Below, one piece after another: positions 21,931 to 29,505 of a DNA stretch of 32,808 bases (the first letter of the stretch is position 1; every line of letters starts with the position of its first letter). Location: positions 1 through 32,808 of the forward strand of contig USHW01000023.1 in the NCBI GenBank assembly GCA_900554545.1, read 5' to 3'. A model generated the notes under the pieces. That model saw nothing but the letters and a program-made list of their open reading frames with translations, ran no database searches and was not told the origin of the DNA. The stretch is from an uncultured Prevotella sp. Lineage in GTDB: Bacteria; Bacteroidota; Bacteroidia; Bacteroidales; Bacteroidaceae. A program made the position numbers and the translations under genes.

Positions 21931-22018
21931 AAAAGGCCACCTTTTACAGTCTAAAAGGTGGCCTTTTAGCGTGTAATTGACGGCCTTTTGCAAGGTAAAA
22001 GGTGGCCTTTTGCAATGG
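21931..22018. repeat. 22-bp-period palindrome array E (4 units)
   Basis: Units start at 21931, 21953, 21975 and 21997. Three are perfect palindromes (GGCCACC or GGTGGCC cores); the third has a degenerate left arm. Spacers ACAGTCT, AGCGTGT and GCAAGGT. From here to the promoter at 22231 I see nothing further. Confidence 0.92.
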
Positions 22019-22230
22019 CACGGGAGCGGAGGCAGTTTGCAACAAGGCATCGGACGGCACTGGTACAGGCAGTTAATGTTCTGCATGTCAGCGTGTTATG
22101 GCATGAAATGACTGGCCGGACAGGCTTTTATAAACCTTGATTTTATTGGCGGAAATATGCCTTGCGGCATGCGTTTTGCCTGCCGGTAACGCTTAATGTC
22201 CGCCTTTTTTAGCTGTTTAGCCGCTTATCC

Positions 22231-22262
22231 TTTGGATTGCGCGTTCATATTTTGTACTTTTG
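22231..22262 (+). promoter_or_regulatory. Promoter of pyrK-pyrD
   Basis: TTTG at 22231-22234, 20 bp, TACTTTTG at 22255-22262. It rules out the in-frame ATG at 22237 as the pyrK start. Confidence 0.75.
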
Positions 22263-22311
22263 CAGCAGGAAACGCACGTTTACATTAATATTAAAGAAAA
22301 ACAGATACAGC

Positions 22312-23088
22312 ATGAAGAAATACGTTTCTGACCTGCGTGTGGTGTCGGTAGAACATATCAACGAAAAGTATGTTCTCATAAAACTGACGCAGGCTGAAAG
22401 GCTGCCGGAGATGCTTCCGGGGCAGTTTGTAGAAGTGAGGGTTGACGGTTCGCCCTCCACTTTCCTGCGCAGACCCATATCGGTGAACTTCGTCGATTAT
22501 GAGGCTAACCAGCTGTGGCTGCTCGTTGCGGCCATAGGCGACGGCACGCGCCGCCTTGCCGGTCTGCATGAAGGCGACGTGGTGAATTGCATGTTCCCGT
22601 TGGGCAACGGCTTTACGATGCCTGCCGACAGTGCGGAAAAGGTGCTGTTGGTTGGTGGCGGCGTAGGTGTTGCGCCGTTGCTTTACTTCGGCAAACGCCT
22701 TAACGAGGCCGGTTGCAGGCCTGTTTTCCTGCTCGGAGCGCGCTCGAAGGGCGATTTGCTCATGCTCGACGAGTTCGGGAAATACGGTGATGTATGTGTA
22801 ACCACCGAGGACGGGACGGCCGGCGAGCGCGGTTTCGTGACAAACCACTCAGTGTTGGACGCTGTGCGGTTCGACCGTATCGCCTCTTGCGGCCCTAAGC
22901 CGATGATGGTTGCCGTGGCCAGATACGCCAAGTCACGTGGCATAGAGTGTGAGGTTTCGCTTGAAAACATGATGGCCTGCGGCCTTGGTGCGTGCCTCTG
23001 CTGCGTCGAGAAGACCACGGAAGGCAACCTGTGTGTGTGCAAGGAAGGCCCTGTATTTAATATAAACAAGTTGTTATGGCAGATTTAA
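22312..23088 (+). CDS. pyrK: Dihydroorotate dehydrogenase B, electron transfer subunit
   Basis: A 258-residue FAD/2Fe-2S protein that passes electrons from PyrD to NAD+. FAD-binding motif LRRPISVNF and the nucleotide-binding VLLVGGGVGVAPLLYFGKRL are visible. The C-terminal cluster ligands are Cys223-x4-Cys228-x2-Cys231-x11-Cys243, the PyrK spacing. The ATG at 22312 gives a normal family length. The 3' end overlaps pyrD by 13 nt. Confidence 0.96.
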   Translation: MKKYVSDLRVVSVEHINEKYVLIKLTQAERLPEMLPGQFVEVRVDGSPSTFLRRPISVNFVDYEANQLWLLVAAIGDGTRRLAGLHEGDVVNCMFPLGNGFTMPADSAEKVLLVGGGVGVAPLLYFGKRLNEAGCRPVFLLGARSKGDLLMLDEFGKYGDVCVTTEDGTAGERGFVTNHSVLDAVRFDRIASCGPKPMMVAVARYAKSRGIECEVSLENMMACGLGACLCCVEKTTEGNLCVCKEGPVFNINKLLWQI

Positions 23089-23984
23089 GCGTCGATATAA
23101 AAGGCTTGCGGCTGAAAAATCCGGTAATGACCGCATCGGGGACGTTCGGTTACGGCCCGGAGTTTGCTGATTTCGTGCCTCTTGAAGGGATTGGAGGCAT
23201 AATTGTGAAGGGCACAACCCTGAAGCCCCGTCAGGGCAATGACTACCCCCGTATGGTTGAAACGGCGTCGGGGATGCTCAACTGCGTGGGGCTGCAAAAC
23301 AAGGGGGTGGACTACTTCTGTGAGCATATTTATCCCGAAATAAAGGACGTTGACACCAGTTTCATTGTCAATGTGAGCGGCTCTTCGCCTGAAGACTATG
23401 CCGAATGTGCTGCCCGTATAGCGGAGCTTGAGCGCATTCCGGCCATTGAACTGAATATCTCCTGCCCCAATGTGAAGGACGGCGGCATGGCGTTCGGCGT
23501 TACCTGTGCCGGTGCTTCGAGCGTTGTCAAAGCCGTTAGGGCGAGGTATCATAAGACGTTGATTGTGAAACTGTCGCCCAATGTGACCGACATTGTCGAG
23601 ATAGCGCGCGCCGTTGAGGCCGAGGGAGCTGACTCCGTGTCGCTCATCAACACGCTTATGGGCATGGCTGTTGACATCGAGAAGCGCCGCCCGATGCTGA
23701 GTATCGGCACGGGAGGGTTGAGCGGTCCGGCGGTGAAACCTGTCGCCCTGCGCATGGTTTGGCAGGTAGCCAAGGCGGTGAAGATACCCGTAATAGGTCT
23801 CGGAGGCATCTGCAACGCCCGTGACGCGATAGAGTTTATCATGGCCGGGGCGACGGCCGTTGAGATTGGTACGGCCAATTTCATCGACCCGCAGGTGACA
23901 ATCAAGGTGCGCGACGGCATCAACGAGTGGCTCGACAGCCACGGATGCAAGTCTGTAAAGGAGATTATCGGAACTTTGCTTTAA
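23076..23984 (+). CDS. pyrD: Dihydroorotate dehydrogenase B, catalytic subunit
   Basis: A 302-residue FMN TIM-barrel enzyme oxidising dihydroorotate to orotate in pyrimidine synthesis. Class 1B features: catalytic Cys130 in ELNISCPNVKDGG (class 2 has Ser), VKGTTLKPRQGN, MLNCVGLQNKGV, VKLSPNVTD, and the FMN-phosphate loop GLGGICNARDAIEFIMAGATAVEIGTA. Translation is coupled to pyrK. It converges on the TraB-like gene, with a large inverted repeat between. Confidence 0.97.
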   Translation: MADLSVDIKGLRLKNPVMTASGTFGYGPEFADFVPLEGIGGIIVKGTTLKPRQGNDYPRMVETASGMLNCVGLQNKGVDYFCEHIYPEIKDVDTSFIVNVSGSSPEDYAECAARIAELERIPAIELNISCPNVKDGGMAFGVTCAGASSVVKAVRARYHKTLIVKLSPNVTDIVEIARAVEAEGADSVSLINTLMGMAVDIEKRRPMLSIGTGGLSGPAVKPVALRMVWQVAKAVKIPVIGLGGICNARDAIEFIMAGATAVEIGTANFIDPQVTIKVRDGINEWLDSHGCKSVKEIIGTLL

Positions 23985-24165
23985 GCAGACAAGATACAAG
24001 TAGACGAGCTGACAAGGGACAAGTTTAAGTCAACAAGGGACGAGTTTTAAGTCAACAAGGGACAAGCAGACGAGCAGACAAGGAGATTTGCATTGCCAAC
24101 TATTTATACACAATTGGCATGAGAAACCTCCTTGTCTGCTCGTCTGCTTGTCCCTTGTTGACTAA
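23985..24165. repeat. CTTGTC octamer region with 35-bp perfect inverted repeat
   Basis: GACAAG/GACGAG words fill 23987-24085. The arm 24051-24085 and the arm 24128-24162 are exact complements over 35 bp; inside them TGCCAA and TTGGCA pair again around an AT-rich loop. The hairpin lies between convergent pyrD and the TraB-like gene, so it could end transcription from both sides. Confidence 0.9.
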
Positions 24166-24194
24166 AAAATCGTCACTCGTTGACTTATAAAACC

Positions 24195-25097
24195 TTACTT
24201 GATGCCTTCAACGGTGTATCCGGCCTTTTTCAGCTGTGCCAGCAAACCGCGTTCACCGGGCAGATGGCCGGCTCCTACGGCGAAGAAGGTGCCCTTCTGC
24301 TTCATTATTTCAGGCATCTGCTTCATCCAGTTGTCGTTGCGGCTGTATATGAGAGTCTCTTTTTCCTCGGGCGTTCCGTCGCAGGTGTTGTTCAGTTTTG
24401 CGTCCATTGCCTTCTCTATGCCGTCAAGGTCTTGTGTGAAAAACGCCTTCACAACGTTCTCCGTCTGCTCTTCGGTGAACTCAAGGTTGTCCGCCATGCA
24501 GAGCAACAGCTGTTTTTGGCGCTCCATTGTGGCGCTTTTATACAGCGTGTTGATTTGGAAGTCGAACGTTTCCAGTCCCCCTACGCCCTTTCCTTTAGCT
24601 GCGGCTTCCTTTTGGAAGTAGCTGTCAAAGCCCTCGTTGGGGTTGAATCCGGGGTGTTTCTTAAGGTAAATCAGCACTCCGAGTTGCACCTGCAAGGCAT
24701 ACGGTGTCAGCTTTCCGAGCTGCTGTGCCACCATTGGGTTGGTCATGTCAACGCCGAGTACGCTCTTCACCAGTGCATTGATGCGTGTCATCTCGTCAGC
24801 GGTGAACAGCTTGTCGAGCGTCTGTCCGTCGGGAAGCATCATCGCTGCCTGCGCCTTCTGTTGGTTTTCAGGCGATGTCAGGTCAGCCATTACAATTTCG
24901 CCGTAAACCTGTTCCGATGCGTCCAAGGCAGCTTTGAGGCCCTTTATGCTGTCAGTGAACGACACAGGGGCAAGGTGGTAGGTGCCGATGATGTACGATG
25001 GTTTCTGCAATCCGTTGCCGGATATTTTCCAAAGCAGCTGCGCCTGCATGGTGACTGCCGCCATCAAAAGCAGCAACATTGAGCAAATCTTTTTCAT
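24195..25097 (-). CDS. TraB/GumN family protein, exported
   Basis: A 300-residue precursor with signal peptide MKKICSMLLLLMAAVTMQA. The family motif GTYHLAP sits at residues 38-44, the conserved YGEIVMADL near 80, and the C-terminal FFAVGAGHLPGERGLLAQL contains the second conserved GxGHL block. TraB/GumN/Tiki proteins share a fold in which these His and Glu residues form a metal site; Tiki proteins are metalloproteases, but bacterial activity is unproven. Its -7 box TACTTTTG is at 25151-25158 on the minus strand. Confidence 0.9.
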   Translation of the reverse strand: MKKICSMLLLLMAAVTMQAQLLWKISGNGLQKPSYIIGTYHLAPVSFTDSIKGLKAALDASEQVYGEIVMADLTSPENQQKAQAAMMLPDGQTLDKLFTADEMTRINALVKSVLGVDMTNPMVAQQLGKLTPYALQVQLGVLIYLKKHPGFNPNEGFDSYFQKEAAAKGKGVGGLETFDFQINTLYKSATMERQKQLLLCMADNLEFTEEQTENVVKAFFTQDLDGIEKAMDAKLNNTCDGTPEEKETLIYSRNDNWMKQMPEIMKQKGTFFAVGAGHLPGERGLLAQLKKAGYTVEGIK

Positions 25098-25150
25098 AAA
25101 TTTGTTGGATTGATGTTAGTTTGGTAATAGTTTACTGTATGTTTTGCTGA

Positions 25151-25158
25151 CAAAAGTA
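25151..25158 (-). promoter_or_regulatory. -7 box TACTTTTG for the TraB-like gene
   Basis: On the minus strand, about 54 bp before the ATG at 25097. No clear -33 box. Confidence 0.5.
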
Positions 25159-25269
25159 CTAAAAATGTACAAAAGTGGAGAACGGGTTTAGTTTTTTTTC
25201 ATAATGATACATCTTTTAACGCATCATGACTGTCAAACTGCAGCTTGCCGTTTTGCTGTTTTTATATGA

Positions 25270-25366
25270 ATGAAAAGAGAGCGGCCAAACGACCGCTCTC
25301 AACCAACACAAAAACTAAACTAGACTTAAATTGACGAATTTAAGATTTTCACAAACCTCAAAATGT
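25270..25366 (-). ncRNA. Candidate small RNA of about 95 nt between aroC and the TraB-like gene
   Basis: On the minus strand, TTTG (25400-25403) and TATATTTG (25372-25379) with 20 bp between form a good Bacteroidetes promoter. About ten bases on, the predicted RNA contains a hairpin CTTAAATT-CGTC-AATTTAAG (25325-25344). It ends at the terminator hairpin GAGAGCGG/CCGCTCTC (25277-25300) followed by TTTTC. No ORF fits. The hairpin may also end the aroC transcript, so a short independent RNA and a terminator with a chance promoter are both possible. Confidence 0.5.
25277..25300 (-). terminator. Intrinsic terminator (minus strand)
   Basis: 8-bp stem, 8-nt loop, then TTTTCATT on the minus strand. 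It lies about 140 bp beyond the aroC stop. Confidence 0.8.
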
Positions 25367-25441
25367 CTGTGCAAATATACAATAAAGATATAGTATGTGC
25401 AAATAAAAATGAGTTTTTTTACACTTTTAAGCGTACAAAAA

Positions 25442-26518
25442 TCATAAGTGTACAGTTTTGTTTAACAGATAATAGTCAAGAACTGTCATTGCGGCCATGG
25501 CTTCAACTATGGGCACTGCACGCGGCAGCACGCACGGGTCGTGTCTTCCGCGCGCTTTAAGCGTTGTCGGCTGGCCGCCGGGGGTCACCGTCTGCTGCTC
25601 TTGCAGCAGTGTGGCCACGGGCTTGAAGGCTATCCGGAAGTATATGTCCTGCCCGTTGCTGATGCCTCCCTGTATGCCTCCGCTGTGGTTGGTTGCGGTC
25701 GTTATCCGGCCGTCTTGTGGTGTAAATGCGTCGTTGGCCAGGCTTCCGCGCATTGCGGCGAGTGCGAAACCCGTGCCGAACTCAATGCCCTTGGCTGCGT
25801 TTATGCCGAGCATGGCGGCACCGAGCGCGGCGTTCAGCTTGCCGAATTCAGGCTCGCCAAGGCCCGCAGGGCATCCTTTTATCACGCAGGTTATGGTTCC
25901 GCCGATGGTGTCGCCTGCCGCTTTCACCTCTTTTATGAGGCTAATCATCTCGCCGGCCTTGGCCGCGTCGGGACATCTTGCGGCGTTGCTTTCGGTCAGC
26001 GACAGGTCATACAGCCTGTAGTCGTTGTCGAGCGCGATGTTTCCTACCTGTGAAGTGTACGCCTGCACGCTTATTCCGAGCTTGCGCAGGGCGAGCTTCG
26101 CCAGCGCCCCTCCAACGCACCGGCTTATCGTTATGCGTGCCGACGAGCGTCCTCCGCCCCTGTAGTCGCGTATGCCGTACTTGCAGTTATACGTGTAGTC
26201 GGCGTGCGACGGGCGCAGGGCGGCCTGTATCTCGCTGTAGTCGGCCGACCGTTGGTTGGTGTTCCTTACGATGAAGCCGATGGGGCAACCCGTAGAGCGC
26301 CCTTCGAAGACGCCGCTAAGCAACTCTACGCGGTCGGCTTCGTCGCGCCCGGTGGTTATTGCGCTCTGCCCGGGGCGGCGGCGGTCAAGTTCGCTTTGGA
26401 TGAAGCCTGTATCGATGTCGATGCCTGCCGGAAAGCCGTCAAGCACTCCGCCTATGGCCGCACCGTGGCTTTCGCCGAAGGTTGTCAGGCGCAGCAGGTT
26501 GCCGAAAGTGTTGCCCAT
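25442..26518 (-). CDS. aroC: Chorismate synthase
   Basis: A 358-residue FMN-dependent enzyme converting EPSP to chorismate, the last shared step to aromatic amino acids. Signatures: FGESHG (14-19) with His18, RRRPGQ (46-51), RPSHADYTY (102-110; usually RPGHAD) with His105, and YRGGGRSSAR (119-128). After this motif the sequence reads ITISR where most enzymes have ETAGR, a small deviation. The leader before the ATG is a heptamer run. With only 71 bp to slyD upstream and no -7 box, it is likely co-transcribed with slyD. Confidence 0.96.
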   Translation of the reverse strand: MGNTFGNLLRLTTFGESHGAAIGGVLDGFPAGIDIDTGFIQSELDRRRPGQSAITTGRDEADRVELLSGVFEGRSTGCPIGFIVRNTNQRSADYSEIQAALRPSHADYTYNCKYGIRDYRGGGRSSARITISRCVGGALAKLALRKLGISVQAYTSQVGNIALDNDYRLYDLSLTESNAARCPDAAKAGEMISLIKEVKAAGDTIGGTITCVIKGCPAGLGEPEFGKLNAALGAAMLGINAAKGIEFGTGFALAAMRGSLANDAFTPQDGRITTATNHSGGIQGGISNGQDIYFRIAFKPVATLLQEQQTVTPGGQPTTLKARGRHDPCVLPRAVPIVEAMAAMTVLDYYLLNKTVHL

Positions 26519-26552
26519 TGAGAGTGAAGAGTTAAGAATTAAGAGTTAAGAA
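26519..26552. repeat. CTCTTAA/TTCTTAA heptamers before aroC
   Basis: On the minus strand TTCTTAA, CTCTTAA, TTCTTAA, CTCTTCA, CTCTCA run in 7-nt register directly into the aroC ATG. It is the same word family as before the fic gene (15358-15387). Confidence 0.7.
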
Positions 26553-26589
26553 ATGTGCCTGCGGAAAGCGCGTGGCGTGCAGCCGCGCG

Positions 26590-27246
26590 TCAGTCCTTGT
26601 GGCAGCATCCGCCGCCTTCATGCCCGTTGTGGCCGTGGTGGTGGCATCCGCCTTCGTGGTGTCCGTGGTTGTGGCCGCAGCATCCGCCCTCGTGGTCGTG
26701 GTGATGTCCGCAACATCCGTCGTCGCCGTGGCCTCCGCAGCAGCAGCCTTCACCGCTCATGCGGTTTACGAGGCCCTGTATCTCTTCGTTGGTGGCTTCG
26801 CGTGACTCCACGATGTGCCCCTTGAAGTTGAGCGTCTTGCCTGCAAGCGGATGGTTGAGGTCGATTTTCACCTTGTCGGTTCCAACCTCAAGCACGCGCC
26901 CGTAGAACCTGTTGCCGTCCTCGTTTTGCAGCGGCACTATGGCGTCTTTGTATATATTATCGTGGTCGAAGTGGCCGTTGATAGAGAATATCGCCTTGTC
27001 CAGGTCTAGCACATGCTCCAGTTCGTAGTCGCCGTAAGCGTCGTCTTTCGTCAGTGTGAAGTCAAACTCCGCGCCGGTTTCCAGTCCTGCCACCTGCTTC
27101 TCGAACGCGTCGAGCGCCACGCCGTAGCCGCTTATGAACTGGAACGGCTCCTTGTCGGTAGCCTCTTCAACGAGTTCGCTCTCTCCGCCTTCGACGGTGT
27201 ACAGCTTGTATGCCACCGCGATGTATTTGTTCAGATTACTTTCCAT
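26590..27246 (-). CDS. slyD: SlyD-like FKBP peptidyl-prolyl isomerase with metal-binding tail
   Basis: A 218-residue two-domain SlyD: FKBP halves (VAYKLYTVEGGESE, PFQFISGYGVALDAFEKQVAGLETG, then LNHPLAGKTLNFKGHIVESREAT) enclosing an insert-in-flap chaperone segment (about 75-130, EDGNRFYGRVLEVGTDKV). From about residue 168 the tail is almost only His, Gly, Cys and Asp/Glu (GCCCGGHGDDGCCGHHHDHE and on), typical of nickel or zinc binding. Cytoplasmic folding helper and possible metal store. Its promoter, TATCTTTG with TTTG 19 bp upstream, lies at the edge of an 88-bp tandem duplication. Confidence 0.94.
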   Translation of the reverse strand: MESNLNKYIAVAYKLYTVEGGESELVEEATDKEPFQFISGYGVALDAFEKQVAGLETGAEFDFTLTKDDAYGDYELEHVLDLDKAIFSINGHFDHDNIYKDAIVPLQNEDGNRFYGRVLEVGTDKVKIDLNHPLAGKTLNFKGHIVESREATNEEIQGLVNRMSGEGCCCGGHGDDGCCGHHHDHEGGCCGHNHGHHEGGCHHHGHNGHEGGGCCHKD

Positions 27247-27273
27247 TTTCTTTCAGATGTTTGTTTTGATGTG

Positions 27274-27304
27274 CAAAGATAATGCAAACCGAGCGTAATG
27301 CAAA
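27274..27304 (-). promoter_or_regulatory. Promoter of slyD-aroC
   Basis: Minus strand: TTTG (27301-27304), 19 bp, TATCTTTG (27274-27281). The -33 box and part of the -7 box lie in the first copy of the 88-bp duplication. Confidence 0.8.
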
Positions 27305-27453
27305 AGAAAAGCGAGAGAAACGAACTTTTCTTTTCATTACCGAGGTGCCGCTTATCTTATATAGAGATAATGCAAACCGAGCGTAATGCAAAAGAAAAGC
27401 GAGAGAAACGAACTTTTCTTTTCATTGCCGGGATGCCGCTTGTCTTGTCTGAC
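27278..27453. repeat. 88-bp tandem duplication upstream of slyD
   Basis: 27278-27365 and 27366-27453 are near-identical for their first 60 or so bases (GATAATGCAAACCGAGCGTA and on), with mismatches after TTCATT. Within each copy AAAAGAAAAG and CTTTTCTTTT form an inverted pair. Copy 2 keeps the -33-like CAAAAG but has lost the -7 box (AGAGATAA in place of CAAAGATA). The ORFs inside are not credible genes. Confidence 0.9.
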
Positions 27454-27514
27454 GATACGTCTGAAAATCCGATTTGCGGTCATGTGCGGCGTTTTATTTA
27501 GCCGCTGCTTTTCC

Positions 27515-27601
27515 AAAAGGTGGCCTTTTGCCGTGTAAAAGGCCACCTTTTGCGTTATAAAAGACCGTCTTTTAGCGGCTAAAAGGCCACCTTTTGCAAG
27601 G
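27515..27601. repeat. 22-bp-period palindrome array F (4 units)
   Basis: Units start at 27515, 27537, 27559 and 27581; all four are perfect palindromes over the outer arms. Spacers GCCGTGT, GCGTTAT, AGCGGCT. ATGTTGATAATCAACTGG follows at 27613-27630. Confidence 0.95.
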
Positions 27602-27710
27602 CCGGTGATAACATGTTGATAATCAACTGGTTACGTGTTGTGCTGTAAAAGGAGTTTTTCCGTTGCCTGCTTAACCTTTATATATGGCGTGTGTCATGCT
27701 AATCTGCCAG

Positions 27711-27827
27711 TGTGACAAAGCTGTTTCAAAATGTGACAAAATAACACCCTAATGCTGTAATACGTTTGCAATATTACAGTGTGAACTTTGATTTAGGTCA
27801 AAAAAGTAAGCTGTTAACGCAAACAGC
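27711..27827 (+). promoter_or_regulatory. Putative operator region before the small exported protein
   Basis: TGTGACAAA occurs at 27711-27719 and 27732-27740, 21 bp apart. CTGTAATA (27755-27762) and TATTACAG (27772-27779) form a palindrome. GCTGTT/AACAGC forms another around 27810-27827. The layout recalls the region before the beta-barrel gene at 12260. Confidence 0.4.
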
Positions 27828-27862
27828 ATGATGTTTTTGCACCAAGTAAACGAAAATGGCCG

Positions 27863-27870
27863 TATCTTTG
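27863..27870 (+). promoter_or_regulatory. -7 box TATCTTTG for the small exported protein
   Basis: Perfect TATCTTTG about 100 bp before the ATG. TTTG at 27836-27839 is 23 bp upstream, slightly far. The leader of about 95 nt shows no clear structure. Confidence 0.7.
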
Positions 27871-27972
27871 CACCGTCGAAAGACAAAAGATGTAATAGGT
27901 TTAGGATAACGGGCAGAGGCGATTCGTGAGAAAAGTGCCGGCGCCCAAAGGTAAAAGTAAATTTTAAGGATT

Positions 27973-28335
27973 ATGAAAAGATTGTTTTTAACCGTCGTAG
28001 CTGTGCTCAGCATGACTATGACATTTGCGGAGAACGAGAAGTTGAACAACGCTGAAAGCACCAGCGCCTACAAGATGGAGGTGGACTACAGCAAGCTTTC
28101 CGAGTGCCTTGAGTTGTCAATCGACCAGGCGGAAGCCGTACAGGACATCCACACTTCATTCTGCGCCGACATGATGAACGCCGCAGGCGCCAATGCAGAC
28201 GAGCGTGATGCTATGGTGAAGAAGGCTGTAGAGAAAGACCTCAAGTACATGCGTTCGGTACTCACCGAGGCACAGTACCGCAAGTATCTCAGCCTGCTCA
28301 ACGCAACGTTTGTAAACCGTGGCTTGATGAAGTAA
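27973..28335 (+). CDS. Small exported helical protein, unknown function
   Basis: A 120-residue precursor with signal peptide MKRLFLTVVAVLSMTMTFA. The mature part is helical: YSKLSECLELSIDQAEAVQDIHTSF, MVKKAVEKDLKYMRSVLTEAQYRKYLSLLNATF. The LTEAQYRKYL stretch resembles the LTxxQ-type helices of small Bacteroidetes periplasmic proteins (distantly Spy/CpxP-like), but I make no functional claim. It has its own promoter, palindromic upstream sites and a strong terminator, so it is a regulated single-gene unit. Confidence 0.8.
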   Translation: MKRLFLTVVAVLSMTMTFAENEKLNNAESTSAYKMEVDYSKLSECLELSIDQAEAVQDIHTSFCADMMNAAGANADERDAMVKKAVEKDLKYMRSVLTEAQYRKYLSLLNATFVNRGLMK

Positions 28336-28354
28336 ACCAGACTCTTATAGCAAA

Positions 28355-28389
28355 GGCCGCCCGGCAGCAATGCCGGGCGGCCTTTTTTT
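28355..28389 (+). terminator. Strong intrinsic terminator
   Basis: GGCCGCCCGGC, loop AGCAAT, GCCGGGCGGCC, then seven T, 20 bp after the stop of the small exported protein gene. Confidence 0.95.
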
Positions 28390-28437
28390 GTTGCCCCTAA
28401 TCATTTCTCGGTATTCGCAGAAACCCTATTTTTAGGT

Positions 28438-28469
28438 ATTGCGCAGTATCGCCGTTAGACGTAAATTTG
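28438..28469 (+). promoter_or_regulatory. Promoter of the flavodoxin operon
   Basis: ATTG at 28438-28441, 20 bp, TAAATTTG at 28462-28469; ATG at 28509. Confidence 0.65.
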
Positions 28470-28508
28470 CAACCGTAAACATCAAACAAATTAAATTACA
28501 TTGCAGAT

Positions 28509-29012
28509 ATGGAAAAAACATGTATAATCTATGGCTCTTCCACCGGCACATGCCAGGCCATAGCCGAAAAGATTGCAGGCAAGTTAGGCGTTGCCCAGGC
28601 CGATGTGTACGACGTGGCGAACATCTCCGCCGGTACTGTTGACGGCTATAAAAACCTCATACTCGGCACTTCCACATGGGGAGCGGGCGAGCTTCAGGAC
28701 GACTGGTACGACGGGTTGGACAAGCTGAGGGGTGCAGACCTGTCGGGAAAGACCGTCGCCCTCTTCGGATGCGGCGACTGCGAGTCTTACTGCGACACGT
28801 TCTGCTCGGCCATGGCGGAGATTTACGCAGGCTTGAAGGACAGCGGAGCGAAGTTCGTGGGGCAAGTGTCTACCGACGGTTACACCTACGATGACTCCGC
28901 AGCCGTAATCGACGGACAGTTTATAGGGCTTGCGCTTGACGATGTGAACGAGGACGACAAGACCGACGGACGCATCGACGCGTGGGTAGAACAGATAAAA
29001 GACGCACTTTAA
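28509..29012 (+). CDS. fldA: Flavodoxin
   Basis: A 167-residue FMN electron carrier of the long-chain type. The phosphate-binding loop GSSTGTCQ is at residues 9-16; the isoalloxazine loops are TSTWGAGELQDDW (54-66) and GCGDCESYCDTFC (around 88-100). Electron partner unknown, commonly pyruvate or other ferredoxin-using enzymes under low iron. The DUF2023 gene starts 11 bp after the stop, and the two form an operon found across Bacteroidetes. Confidence 0.96.
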   Translation: MEKTCIIYGSSTGTCQAIAEKIAGKLGVAQADVYDVANISAGTVDGYKNLILGTSTWGAGELQDDWYDGLDKLRGADLSGKTVALFGCGDCESYCDTFCSAMAEIYAGLKDSGAKFVGQVSTDGYTYDDSAAVIDGQFIGLALDDVNEDDKTDGRIDAWVEQIKDAL

Positions 29013-29023
29013 AACCTTTGCCT

Positions 29024-29386
29024 ATGCAGACCGAGATACTTCCTCCCGACTTGAAGGTGCTTGCCAACCACATATACGAATACAAGAAAGGTGTGCGCCG
29101 GATGGTGCTGTTCACGTTCAACAAGAAGTACGAAGAACTTGCCACGGCGCGCCTGCGCCGCCAGAACATAGGCTACATCGTGCAGCCGGTGGGCAACGAC
29201 CGCGTCAACTTGTTCTTCGGACGGAAGGAGTGTCTTGATGCAATTAGGCTCATGGTGACGCGCCCTTTGAACATGCTTTCGCCCGAAGAAGACTTCATTC
29301 TCGGCGCAATGCTGGGATATGACATCTGCGCCCAGTGCGAGAGATACTGCGAGCGGAAGTGCCGCAGTTGCAGGCAGGCGCAGTGA
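29024..29386 (+). CDS. DUF2023 family protein
   Basis: A 120-residue protein beginning MQTEILPPDLKVLANHIYEYKKGVRR, typical of DUF2023, a family that almost always follows flavodoxin. The C-terminus has five Cys in a small cluster (residues 102, 105, 109, 113, 116), suggesting metal or FeS binding; this is inference. An in-frame ATG at 28982 lies inside the flavodoxin gene; the start at 29024 gives the family length. Function unknown, presumably linked to flavodoxin. Confidence 0.9.
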   Translation: MQTEILPPDLKVLANHIYEYKKGVRRMVLFTFNKKYEELATARLRRQNIGYIVQPVGNDRVNLFFGRKECLDAIRLMVTRPLNMLSPEEDFILGAMLGYDICAQCERYCERKCRSCRQAQ

Positions 29387-29481
29387 CGGACCGGCAAATC
29401 CATAAATACTTCATAGTGATAAACAATTCTGGAAATCTTGTTCGCTAAATAAAATTCATAATGTTTTTGTATTATTGACCG

Positions 29482-29505
29482 ATGGCCGGCTGTGAAGTCG
29501 GCCAT
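29482..29505 (+). terminator. Weak hairpin after the flavodoxin operon
   Basis: ATGGCCG (29482-29488) pairs with CGGCCAT (29499-29505), followed only by TTG. Nearly 100 bp after the stop. Confidence 0.35.

Noticed and set aside
24180..25082. 300-codon open frame on the plus strand opposite the TraB-like gene
   Set aside because: The minus strand has a signal peptide, family motifs and a promoter; the plus frame is Cys/Leu/Val-rich without motifs and is a shadow of codon bias.
26553..26825. Plus-strand frames opposite the SlyD tail
   Set aside because: Shadows of the His/Gly/Cys-rich codons of slyD.
27298..27501. 67-codon ORF in the tandem duplication
   Set aside because: Its coding content is the 88-bp repeat itself, with no start signal or family.
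27515..27601. CRISPR-like appearance of the 22-bp arrays
   Set aside because: Units are palindromic and degenerate, spacers are 7 bp and reused between arrays (GCCGTGT, AGCGTGT), and no cas gene is present.
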